From Zobellia uliginosa (GTDB lineage: Bacteria > Bacteroidota > Bacteroidia > Flavobacteriales > Flavobacteriaceae): a stretch of 64,000 nucleotides of DNA. The stretch covers positions 62,001 to 126,000 of the forward strand of contig NZ_FTOB01000003.1 in NCBI RefSeq assembly GCF_900156625.1. Reading direction: 5' to 3'. Every line of letters starts with the position of its first letter. The first letter of the stretch is position 1. This document shows, piece by piece, positions 34,155 through 42,370 of the stretch. The translations under genes and the position numbers were made by a program. The notes under the pieces are model-generated. The model had not been told where the DNA came from and made no database searches. It saw only the letters and a list, made by a program, of their open reading frames with translations.

Positions 34155-34182
34155 AAAAAAACACCCCGATCGGGGTGTTTTT
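34155..34182. terminator. Bidirectional terminator, perfect palindrome
   Basis: An unbroken 28-bp palindrome, AAAAAACACCCCGA and its complement, with T runs on both strands. It lies between the convergent GH15 and acyl-CoA dehydrogenase genes and can serve both. Confidence 0.92.
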
Positions 34183-34205
34183 TATTTCTCATCCATTCAT
34201 GAACA

Positions 34206-36002
34206 CTAGTCGAAAGTGTACCCGTTATCAGCGGCGATTCGATCTGCGATCTGTGTACGCAAGGCGGTCACATTGGGATTGTTCGTGTATTTGGTGAAAC
34301 GTTTCAAGCCCATAAGCATCATACGTTGCTCGTCACCTTCGGCAAAAGAGACAATGGCCTCTTTCCCTTTTTGGATTATGGTTTCGGTAGCATTGTATAG
34401 GTACAATTTAGACATGGCGATTTGGGTTTTTTGAGAATCTTCCCCAGAGCGTTTCGCGTTTTTCTCGGTTCTCAAGATGGTACTTTCGGCCATGTATACT
34501 TCAATCAATATATCGGCGGCGGCAAGCATCAATTGTTGGTGTTTTTCCAATTCAGGACCAAATTTTTGAACGGCACTTCCGGCAACCATTAAGAAGACCT
34601 TTTTCAATCTCTTGATCAAATCTTTTTCTTCGGCAAACAATTCTGAAAAATCGGGGGTTTCAAACGATGGGATTCCCATTAATTCTTCCCCTACAGCCGT
34701 AGCCGGACCTAATAGGTCTACATGGCCTTTCATTGCTTTTTTAACCAACATGCCAACGGCCAACATCCTGTTGATTTCGTTGGTTCCTTCATAAATACGG
34801 GCGATACGGGCATCTCTCCATGCCTTTTCCATTGGGGCATCGGCACTAAAGCCCATTCCTCCGAAGATCTGAATGCCTTCATCGGTGGTGTTTTGAACAT
34901 CTTCGGAAACGGCTACCTTTAAGATAGAACATTCGATGGCGTATTCTTCAACACCCTTTAATTCGGCCTCTTGATGCGAATTGCCTTCGGCTTCACGAAT
35001 GGCAATACGGTCTTCAATGTTCTTGGCGGCACGATAACTGGCCGATTCACCGGCGTAGGCATTGGTCGCCATATTGGCAATCTTGGCTTTGATCGCACCA
35101 AAATTGATGATCGGAGTCTTAAATTGAATGCGCTCATTGGCATAGGTCACCGCCTCTTTGATTACCCTTCTTTGGGCATCTAAGCAAGCTGCGGCCAATT
35201 TAATACGGCCTATGTTCAAGGCGTTCATCGCAATCTTGAACCCGTTGCCCCTTTCAGAGAGCATATTTTCTACCGGTACTTTGGTGTCGTTAAAGAACAC
35301 CTGACGGGTAGAGGAGGAGTGAATCCCCAATTTCTTTTCTTCATCACCGAACGAGATACCGTTTTCAGGGTCGTTTTCAACAATGAAACCGGTAATGTTC
35401 TTATCGTCTTCTATACGGGCAAAAACAATGAACAGGTTACAGAAACCGGCATTCGAAATCCACATTTTCTGTCCGGTAATGCTATAGTATTTTCCATCCT
35501 CGGAAAGTACCGCTTTTGTTTTACCCGAATTGGCGTCAGATCCCGCGCCAGGTTCGGTCAAACAATAGGCGCCGAACCATTCGCCAGAGGCCAACTTCGG
35601 AACATATTTCTGTTTTTGCTCTTCGGTTCCGTAAAGGGTAATTGGCATAGTACCAATACCTGTATGTGCACCGAAAGCGGTACTAAAAGAACCTGTAGCC
35701 CCCGAAATATAGTCACAGACCAACATGGTAGAAACAAAGCCCATGCCCATTCCTCCATAAGATTCGGGTACGGCAACACTTAAGAGTCCGAGTTCGCCCG
35801 CCTTGCGCATACACGCTTCGGTGTAGGCGTAATCTTTCTTTTCAAAGCGTTCCCAATGCGCCCATAGCTCGCGGTCAACGAACTCCTTGGTGCTTTCTCG
35901 CATCATTTTCTGCTCTTCGTTCAAGTCTTCTAAAGTGAAGATGTCTTCGCAATTGGTCTCTTTTACCAAAAACTGACCACCACGTAGAATTTCTTTGCTC
36001 AT
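34206..36002 (-). CDS. Acyl-CoA dehydrogenase
   Basis: 598 residues. The three-domain acyl-CoA dehydrogenase core (about 25-410) is followed by an additional C-terminal helical domain of about 180 residues, as in the long FadE-like or very-long-chain branch. Signatures: CLTEPGAGSDANSGKTKA with ITGQKMWISNAG, and RIYEGTNEINRML, whose Glu position is the likely catalytic base in this branch. It introduces the 2,3-double bond into acyl-CoA in the first step of beta-oxidation, with FAD and an electron-transfer flavoprotein as acceptor. It is the last gene of the MarR-fadB-fadA-dehydrogenase operon, 30 bases after the thiolase gene, and ends at the shared hairpin terminator. Confidence 0.95.
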   Translation of the reverse strand: MSKEILRGGQFLVKETNCEDIFTLEDLNEEQKMMRESTKEFVDRELWAHWERFEKKDYAYTEACMRKAGELGLLSVAVPESYGGMGMGFVSTMLVCDYISGATGSFSTAFGAHTGIGTMPITLYGTEEQKQKYVPKLASGEWFGAYCLTEPGAGSDANSGKTKAVLSEDGKYYSITGQKMWISNAGFCNLFIVFARIEDDKNITGFIVENDPENGISFGDEEKKLGIHSSSTRQVFFNDTKVPVENMLSERGNGFKIAMNALNIGRIKLAAACLDAQRRVIKEAVTYANERIQFKTPIINFGAIKAKIANMATNAYAGESASYRAAKNIEDRIAIREAEGNSHQEAELKGVEEYAIECSILKVAVSEDVQNTTDEGIQIFGGMGFSADAPMEKAWRDARIARIYEGTNEINRMLAVGMLVKKAMKGHVDLLGPATAVGEELMGIPSFETPDFSELFAEEKDLIKRLKKVFLMVAGSAVQKFGPELEKHQQLMLAAADILIEVYMAESTILRTEKNAKRSGEDSQKTQIAMSKLYLYNATETIIQKGKEAIVSFAEGDEQRMMLMGLKRFTKYTNNPNVTALRTQIADRIAADNGYTFD

Positions 36003-36032
36003 AGTTTTTTGCTTAATGTTAGTTTTCTTGTG

Positions 36033-37223
36033 TTAGTTCAAAAATTCGTAGATACCGGCAGCGCCTTGACCTGTACCTACACACATGGTTACCATGCCGT
36101 ACTTGCCTTGCATATTCCGTTTTCTCATCTCATCGAATAGTTGCACCGATAATTTGCCACCGGTACAGCCTAATGGGTGTCCTAGGGCAATAGCACCTCC
36201 GTTTACGTTTACGATGTCTTGGTTCAATCCGAGTTCGCGTATTACGGCAAGTGATTGTGAAGCGAAGGCCTCGTTCAACTCGATTAGCTCTATATCATCT
36301 TGTTTTAGGCCAGCCTGTTTTAAAGCTTTTGGAATGGCGGCAACAGGACCGATACCCATAATTCTCGGGGGCACACCGGCCGCGGCATAATTCACCAAAC
36401 GGGCGATAGGCTCAAGATTAAGTTCCTTGACCATATCTTCGCTCATTACCAATACAAATGCGGCACCATCGCTCATCTGCGAAGAGTTACCTGCAGTAAC
36501 GCTACCACCGGCCGCAAAAACGGGGCGTAATTTGTTCAGTACCTCTATTGAAGTTCCTTTTCTAGGGCCCTCATCTTTGGTCACGGTGTATTTTCTAGTG
36601 GCTTTTTTTCCATTTTCATCAATGTAGGTTTGCTCTACTTCAATAGGAACGATCTGATCTTGAAAACGGTCTTCCGCCTGGGCCTTTAAAGCCTTCATGT
36701 GCGAATTGTAAGCAAACTCATCTTGGTCTTCACGAGATACTTTGTACTCGTTGGCTACAGCTTCGGCAGTGTTTCCCATGCCCCAGTAGTAATCTTCGTG
36801 GCCTTCACTTACCAAATCGTAGTTCAATTCGGTTTTATATCCCGTCATGGGTACGGAACTCATACTTTCAGCCCCACCGGCTATAATACAATCGGCCATT
36901 CCCGCCTGGATTTTTGCAGTGGCAATACCTATGGTTTCTATGCCTGAAGAACAAAAACGGTTTACCGTAACCCCGGGAACATCAACAATGTCCAGTCCCA
37001 TTAAAGAAATCAATCGGGCCATGTTCAGGCCTTGTGACCCTTCTGGCATGGCGTTACCAACGATGACGTCATCGATCCGTTTTTTATCAAAATCGGGCAA
37101 TTCTTTCATCATGTATTCAATGGTCTCCGCGGCGAGCTCATCGGTTCGCTTAAACCTAAAAACACCTTTCGGAGCTTTTCCGACAGCCGTTCTGTATGCT
37201 TTAACTATATATGCAGTTTTCAT
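36033..37223 (-). CDS. fadA: Acetyl-CoA C-acyltransferase (3-ketoacyl-CoA thiolase)
   Basis: 396 residues, standard thiolase length. The nucleophilic Cys is in [12 protein letters not shown] near residue 90, the [14 protein letters not shown] box (His) is near 350, and the second catalytic Cys is in CVGTGQGAA close to the C-terminus. It cleaves 3-ketoacyl-CoA with CoA to acetyl-CoA and a shortened acyl-CoA, the last step of each beta-oxidation cycle. The gene starts 4 bases after the fused dehydrogenase/hydratase gene, in line with a two-subunit trifunctional complex. Biosynthetic acetyl-CoA acetyltransferase activity is possible in theory, but the operon argues for degradation. Confidence 0.95.
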   Translation of the reverse strand: MKTAYIVKAYRTAVGKAPKGVFRFKRTDELAAETIEYMMKELPDFDKKRIDDVIVGNAMPEGSQGLNMARLISLMGLDIVDVPGVTVNRFCSSGIETIGIATAKIQAGMADCIIAGGAESMSSVPMTGYKTELNYDLVSEGHEDYYWGMGNTAEAVANEYKVSREDQDEFAYNSHMKALKAQAEDRFQDQIVPIEVEQTYIDENGKKATRKYTVTKDEGPRKGTSIEVLNKLRPVFAAGGSVTAGNSSQMSDGAAFVLVMSEDMVKELNLEPIARLVNYAAAGVPPRIMGIGPVAAIPKALKQAGLKQDDIELIELNEAFASQSLAVIRELGLNQDIVNVNGGAIALGHPLGCTGGKLSVQLFDEMRKRNMQGKYGMVTMCVGTGQGAAGIYEFLN

Positions 37224-37227
37224 GTGT

Positions 37228-39633
37228 TTAATTTCTTAAAGGTTTACCTGTCTTTAACATGTGTTGGATGCGCTCGAGCGTTTTACGTTCGGTACAAAGC
37301 GATAAGAAAGCCTCACGCTCTAAATCCAATAAATACTGTTCGTTTACCAAGGTAGGCTCCGATAGATCGCCACCGGCCATGACATAGGCCAATTTATTTG
37401 CGATTTTCTTGTCGTGCTCACTGATGTAGTGGCTAGCTTCCATAGAATCCGTGCCCACTAAGAACATACCCAAGGCTTGTTTGCCAAGTACTTTGATATC
37501 TTTTCGTTTTACGGGTTGTGTATATCCGGCTTCGGCCATCAGTTTGGCATGTGCCTTAGCTGTCGCAATCTGGCGGTCTTTGTTCACCACTACGATATCT
37601 TTTCCATGTTGAAGAATACCTAAATCATAGGCTTCGTAAGCCGAAGTAGAAACTTTGGCCATACCGATGGTCAAGAAATACTCTTGCAAAACGTTTAGTT
37701 CAACATCGTTCTTTTTGAAGGTATCCTGTGCTCTAACGGCAAACTCTTTTGAGCCACCGCCACCAGGGATAACACCAACACCAAATTCTACAAGACCGAT
37801 ATAGGTTTCGGCCGCGGCTACGACCTTATCGGCGTGAAGTGAAAGCTCACATCCACCACCAAGGGTCATGCCGTGTGGGGCAGAGACCGTAGGGATGGCC
37901 GAGTAGCGCATACGCATCATCGTATCTTGGAACATTTTAATAGCCATGTTAAGCTCGTCATATTCTTGCTCAACGGCCATCATAAAAATCATACCGATAT
38001 TGGCACCTACGGAGAAGTTTGCCGCTTGGTTACCGACAACCAAACCTTGGAAATCTTTCTCGGCAAGGTCAATGGCCTTGTTCAGACCGGCGAGGACGTC
38101 ACCGCCGATGGTGTTCATTTTCGACTGAAACTCGACATTTAGAATGCCATCGCCCAAATCTTCGATAACAACACCACTGTTTTTAAATACCTCTTTGGTC
38201 TTTCTGATATTATCTAAAATGATAAAGGCATCTTGTCCCGGAATCTTTTCCATGGACTTTTTAGGGATGTCATAGAAATAAGAAGCCCCATCTTTCACCG
38301 AATAGAATGAGTCGTGTCCGGAAGCTTTCATTTCTTTTACCCAAGCAGCAGCTTCCAGGCCCTCGGCTTGAACGAATTCCAATCCTTTATCCAAACCAAC
38401 GGCATCCCAAATTTGGAAAGGTCCGTGTTCCCATCCGAAGCCGGCTTTCATGGCATCGTCAATCTTGTAAAGTTCATCGGTTATTTCAGGAATCCTGTGC
38501 GATACGTAAGCGAATAATTGACCGAAGCTCTTTCGGTAAAACTCGCCGGCCTTATCTTTTCCTCCAACTAATACGGCAAAACGGTCGACCACCTTATCAA
38601 TGGTTTTGGTAAGCTCTAGCGTGGCGAACTTGGCGCTTTTCTTTGAACGGTAGTCCATTGTGTCCAAGTCCAAGGTCAAGATTTCCGTCTTTCCGTCTTT
38701 ATCTTTTGATTTCTTGTAGAACCCTTGTCCGGTTTTGCTTCCCAACCATTTGTTTTCCATCATGGTGTCGATGAAGTCGGGGAGTTTAAAAAGTTCTAAC
38801 CTTTCATCGTCTTTACAGTTTTCGTGAATACCGTTGGCCACGTGTACCAAGGTATCGAGTCCGACCACATCAACGGTTCTAAAGGTGGCCGACTTGGGTC
38901 TGCCGATAACGGGACCGGTAAGTTTGTCAACCTCTTCAATGGTCATGCCCATGTCTTTCACTGTGTGAAAAAGGCTTTGAATACTAAAAATCCCGATGCG
39001 GTTACCAATAAAGGCAGGGGTATCTTTGGCTACAACAGAAGTCTTTCCTAAGAATTTCTCCCCGTATCCGTTCAAAAAGTCAAGGACTTCTTGGGATGTT
39101 TTGGGACCCGGAATGATTTCAAAAAGTTTTAAGTACCGTGCCGGATTGAAGAAATGCGTTCCGCAGAAATGCTTTTGGAAGTCATCGCTACGGCCTTCAG
39201 ACATGAATTTGATCGGGATGCCCGAAGTGTTAGAGGTAATCAAGGTGCCGGGAGTACGGTGTTTTTCGAGATTTTCGAAAACCTTTTTCTTGATATCAAG
39301 ACGCTCGACCACAACTTCTATGATCCAGTCTACCTTACTCACCTTGGCAATATCGTCTTCAAGGTTTCCCGTGGTGATACGTGAGGCGAATTTTTGATGA
39401 TAGATGGGTGAAGGTTTAGATTTCAAGGCTGCCGTTAATGAATCGTTTACCAATCGATTGCGTACGGCCTTGTCTTCAAGGGTTAATCCTTTTGCTTTTT
39501 CCTTATCGTTCAATTCTCTAGGAACGATATCGAGCAATAACACTTCTACTCCGATATTGGCGAAATGGCAAGCAATGCCACTCCCCATGATTCCGGATCC
39601 AATGACTGCTACTTTTTTAATATGCTTGTTCAC
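37228..39633 (-). CDS. fadB: Fused 3-hydroxyacyl-CoA dehydrogenase/enoyl-CoA hydratase
   Basis: 801 residues. The 3-hydroxyacyl-CoA dehydrogenase comes first: Rossmann motif AVIGSGIMGSGIA (about 9-21), TSNTSGIPI, HFFNPARYLKLFEII near 160, and a second helical segment near 375-415. The enoyl-CoA hydratase/isomerase part follows at about 480-740: GNQAANFSVGANIG, HGMTLGGGCELSLHAD with the oxyanion glycines, and GVGVIPGGGGSKE. This order is reversed from E. coli FadB, in which the hydratase is N-terminal, but is common in Bacteroidota. The enzyme hydrates enoyl-CoA and oxidises the 3-hydroxyacyl-CoA with NAD. It lies between the MarR gene (22 bases upstream) and the thiolase gene (4 bases downstream). 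Confidence 0.94.
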   Translation of the reverse strand: MNKHIKKVAVIGSGIMGSGIACHFANIGVEVLLLDIVPRELNDKEKAKGLTLEDKAVRNRLVNDSLTAALKSKPSPIYHQKFASRITTGNLEDDIAKVSKVDWIIEVVVERLDIKKKVFENLEKHRTPGTLITSNTSGIPIKFMSEGRSDDFQKHFCGTHFFNPARYLKLFEIIPGPKTSQEVLDFLNGYGEKFLGKTSVVAKDTPAFIGNRIGIFSIQSLFHTVKDMGMTIEEVDKLTGPVIGRPKSATFRTVDVVGLDTLVHVANGIHENCKDDERLELFKLPDFIDTMMENKWLGSKTGQGFYKKSKDKDGKTEILTLDLDTMDYRSKKSAKFATLELTKTIDKVVDRFAVLVGGKDKAGEFYRKSFGQLFAYVSHRIPEITDELYKIDDAMKAGFGWEHGPFQIWDAVGLDKGLEFVQAEGLEAAAWVKEMKASGHDSFYSVKDGASYFYDIPKKSMEKIPGQDAFIILDNIRKTKEVFKNSGVVIEDLGDGILNVEFQSKMNTIGGDVLAGLNKAIDLAEKDFQGLVVGNQAANFSVGANIGMIFMMAVEQEYDELNMAIKMFQDTMMRMRYSAIPTVSAPHGMTLGGGCELSLHADKVVAAAETYIGLVEFGVGVIPGGGGSKEFAVRAQDTFKKNDVELNVLQEYFLTIGMAKVSTSAYEAYDLGILQHGKDIVVVNKDRQIATAKAHAKLMAEAGYTQPVKRKDIKVLGKQALGMFLVGTDSMEASHYISEHDKKIANKLAYVMAGGDLSEPTLVNEQYLLDLEREAFLSLCTERKTLERIQHMLKTGKPLRN

Positions 39634-39655
39634 GATGTAGTTATTGGGTTATTAA

Positions 39656-40138
39656 TTAATCTGTTTTTGGATCAAGTGTACCTTGACCGCCTATTGGGTT
39701 ATCGTTAGAATAAATTGTTTTTTCCGCTATGAGTTCATTTATGGTTTCCATAACTTCAAAAAAGGTATTTATCTTTTCTTCGGATAAACTGTTTCTGACC
39801 GATTCGTTAAATTTTAAGACCACGTTTTTTGAATCGTTTCTTTTTTCAAGACCGAAGTCCGTCAAATAGATAAGAACACCGCGCCCGTCATTAGGGTTGG
39901 GTTTTCGTTCAATAAGGCCTTGTTCTTCCATCCTCTTTAGAATACGCGATAAGCTCGTAGCCTCCATGCCCATTTTGGGCCCCAAGGCTGTGGAGGGAGT
40001 GCCGGTCTTTGGATCAACACTCAATAGGGTAAAACCCACGGCCATGGTAGAATCGAATTTTTTGGCTTCTTCATTGTACATACGGGCTACCGCTTGCCAT
40101 GTGGCACGCAACGCGTAGTCTATTGTAATATCTTTCAT
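39656..40138 (-). CDS. MarR-family transcriptional regulator of the beta-oxidation operon
   Basis: 160 residues with the winged helix-turn-helix of MarR: helix pair ALGPKMGMEATSLSRILKRMEEQGLIERKPNPNDGRGVLIYLTDFGLEKR (about 60-110), whose wing carries the NDGR segment typical of the family, flanked by dimerisation helices. It is the first gene of the operon and is followed by the fadB-like gene after 22 bases. A perfect 34-bp palindrome sits next to its promoter's -7 element and is the obvious operator, so the protein probably represses itself and the fad genes, with a fatty acyl-CoA as inducer; the ligand is inference. Confidence 0.92.
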   Translation of the reverse strand: MKDITIDYALRATWQAVARMYNEEAKKFDSTMAVGFTLLSVDPKTGTPSTALGPKMGMEATSLSRILKRMEEQGLIERKPNPNDGRGVLIYLTDFGLEKRNDSKNVVLKFNESVRNSLSEEKINTFFEVMETINELIAEKTIYSNDNPIGGQGTLDPKTD

Positions 40139-40161
40139 ACATAAGGTGGGTTGTCGGTTAT

Positions 40162-40169
40162 CAAATATA
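40162..40169 (-). promoter_or_regulatory. -7 element of the MarR-fad operon
   Basis: Minus-strand TATATTTG, a perfect TAnnTTTG match, 23 bases before the MarR ATG. It abuts the 34-bp palindrome, so a bound regulator would block polymerase. No TTG -33 element appears at the right distance because that region is inside the palindrome. Confidence 0.6.
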
Positions 40170-40203
40170 CAAAAATATATTATGCATGCATAATATATTT
40201 TTG
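40170..40203. promoter_or_regulatory. Perfect 34-bp palindromic operator upstream of the MarR-fad operon
   Basis: An uninterrupted inverted repeat; each arm reads CAAAAATATATTATGCA, centred between 40186 and 40187. The centre is ATGCATGCAT. A perfect palindrome of 34 bp is very unlikely by chance, even in A+T-rich DNA, and its place beside the -7 element suits a MarR dimer, or two dimers, repressing transcription. Confidence 0.8.
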
Positions 40204-40323
40204 ATTTTTTAAACCAATTAAATAACCTTCCTACGAAGAAATTACCTTATTCGTAAAGGGATAGGGGCCTTTTTGGGAAAAGAATATTTTCGGGCGCAAA
40301 TCTATAGCGCCCGAAGGGAGTGC

Positions 40324-42099
40324 CTATGAACGCCCATAGATGTCGTTATAGAGATCCATGTATTTTTCTTTTACAATTTTACGTCGGAGTTTTAGGGTAG
40401 GGGTAAGATGACCTTCATTAATACTCCAAACATCGGGGGTTAGGCGAAATTGCTTCACTTTCTCCCACTTGGCAAATTTTTCGTTAGCCAGGTCGACCTC
40501 TTGTTGGTAGCGTGCCAAGACCTGTTCGTTCTTAATAATCTCGGAATTGCTTGAAGCCGTTATGTTGTGTTTAGAGGCCCATTCGTGTAAAAAGTCGAAA
40601 TCGGGCTGAATAAGGGCCGCTGGCATTTTTTCTCCCTCACCGACTACCATGATCTGTTCGATAAAACGAGATTGCTTAAAGCGGTTCTCTAAGAGTTGGG
40701 GCGCAACGTACTTGCCACCCGAAGTCTTGAACATTTCTTTTTTACGGTCGGTAATCTTTAAAAAGCCGTCACTATCCAACTCTCCGATATCGCCGGTGTG
40801 AAAATAGCCGTCTATAATCACCTCTTCGGTTTTTTGTGGGTCTTTGTAATAGCCCAACATGACCTGTGGGCCTTTTATACAGATTTCCCCGTCACTGGCA
40901 ATCTTTACTTCGGTACGGTCTATAGGTTTTCCGACCGTTCCTATACGAAAACCTCCATCGCGCATGTCGTTTACCGAAATGACCGGTGATGTTTCTGAAA
41001 GGCCGTAACCTTCCATAAGTCCGAATTCAGCAGCGTTGAAGATACGTGATAAACGGGGCTGTAAGGCCGCACTTCCTGAAGCGATCAAGCTTAGGTTGCC
41101 GCCTAGGCCTTCCTTCCATTTGCTGAAAATTAATTTTCTGGCGAGGGACAATTGCTGTTCGTACCACCAACCGTTCTTGCCATAGGGCTCATATTTTAAC
41201 CCTAGGTTTACCGCCCAAAAGAACAAGGCTTTTTTAAGGCCTGATAGTTCGGCGCCCTTGGCGTATATTTTATCGTACACTTTCTCTAGAAGCCTAGGTA
41301 CGGCCGTCATTACATGAGGTTGTGTTTCTTTAAGGTTCTCACTGATCTTATCGAGTGACTCCGCATAGTATATGGTTACGCCCCTGAATTGGTACAAATA
41401 GATCAACATGCGCTCGTACACATGGCATAAAGGCAAGAAACTAAGGGCCTTGGTCTTACCGTCTTCTATGGGAAAACGTTTTGAGCTTTCCAGGGCGTTG
41501 CTGACCAGGTTATTATGTGATAACATCACCCCTTTGGGTTTTCCGGTGGTTCCCGAAGTATAGATAAGGGTAGCCAAATCGTCTGACTTGACCTGATTTT
41601 TTAATTGTTCTACTTCCTCCTGATTTGAGGTGTCGGCCCCGAGTTCAAGTACTTTCTTCCAATTATCGCATTCGCCGATTTCATCAAAGGAATAAATATG
41701 TTCAAGACTCGGTACTTGGTCTTTTACCGAACTCACCTTTTTGTAGACCTCTTCGCAAGACACAAAACAAAATTTAGCCTCCGAATGGTTCAAGACATAA
41801 GCATATTCTTCTTCCGAAATTGTGGGGTAAATAGGAACGTTTTGCGCACCTAGTTGAAGAATGCCGATATCCATGATATTCCATTCCGTTCGGTTCGTCA
41901 TCGATATGACGGCAATTTTATCATTAGGACGTACCCCCATTCGCAGTAGGGCACGGCTCATGGCGTTGGCTTGGTCTATATATTCTTGGGTCGATGTGGA
42001 AACCCACTTGCCATCCTTTTTGGAGACGAGTGATTTTTCCAGATTGAATTTTTCCAACTGATAGTAGGGGAAATCAAAAAGTCGGCTAATTTCTTGCAT
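40324..42099 (-). CDS. Long-chain fatty acid-CoA ligase (AMP-binding)
   Basis: 591 residues. The AMP-binding (ANL) core has the phosphate loop LIYTSGTTGKPKGVMLSH near residue 177, EGYGLSETSPV near 358, YFHTGDIGELDSDGFLKITDRKKEM near 430-455 and the C-terminal catalytic Lys region HLTPTLKLRRKIV. The linker and the length fit long-chain (FadD/ACSL-like) ligases of the eukaryote-like branch found in Bacteroidota. It activates fatty acids to acyl-CoA at the inner membrane, feeding the beta-oxidation operon downstream. It lies upstream of the MarR operon on the same strand, with 185 bases between, so it probably has its own promoter. Confidence 0.94.
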   Translation of the reverse strand: MQEISRLFDFPYYQLEKFNLEKSLVSKKDGKWVSTSTQEYIDQANAMSRALLRMGVRPNDKIAVISMTNRTEWNIMDIGILQLGAQNVPIYPTISEEEYAYVLNHSEAKFCFVSCEEVYKKVSSVKDQVPSLEHIYSFDEIGECDNWKKVLELGADTSNQEEVEQLKNQVKSDDLATLIYTSGTTGKPKGVMLSHNNLVSNALESSKRFPIEDGKTKALSFLPLCHVYERMLIYLYQFRGVTIYYAESLDKISENLKETQPHVMTAVPRLLEKVYDKIYAKGAELSGLKKALFFWAVNLGLKYEPYGKNGWWYEQQLSLARKLIFSKWKEGLGGNLSLIASGSAALQPRLSRIFNAAEFGLMEGYGLSETSPVISVNDMRDGGFRIGTVGKPIDRTEVKIASDGEICIKGPQVMLGYYKDPQKTEEVIIDGYFHTGDIGELDSDGFLKITDRKKEMFKTSGGKYVAPQLLENRFKQSRFIEQIMVVGEGEKMPAALIQPDFDFLHEWASKHNITASSNSEIIKNEQVLARYQQEVDLANEKFAKWEKVKQFRLTPDVWSINEGHLTPTLKLRRKIVKEKYMDLYNDIYGRS

Positions 42100-42160
42100 A
42101 GTATATATCTAAAAGGTCCTTGCAAATTAGGGAAAGAACACGGGATTTTAAAACAGCTTT

Positions 42161-42184
42161 CATAAAATTGATATTGATTTTATG
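42161..42184. promoter_or_regulatory. Inverted repeat upstream of the acyl-CoA ligase gene
   Basis: CATAAAAT and ATTTTATG separated by 8 bases, 62 bases before the ligase ATG. It could be an operator. It does not share the core of the MarR palindrome at 40170. Confidence 0.3.
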
Positions 42185-42370
42185 AGAAATCACTATTTCA
42201 CTTACTAAGAACGTTCTTTTTGATCGATAATTTTATAAGACCGCAATAAAAAGAAAATGAAATAGTTATATCTTTTTACAAAGCCTTGAAGTAAGAAAAA
42301 ACATACGCTTTTAAAATAATTCTTACTCCTTCCATTTTTATACTCAAAGTATGCCCTAAAACTACTTCTT

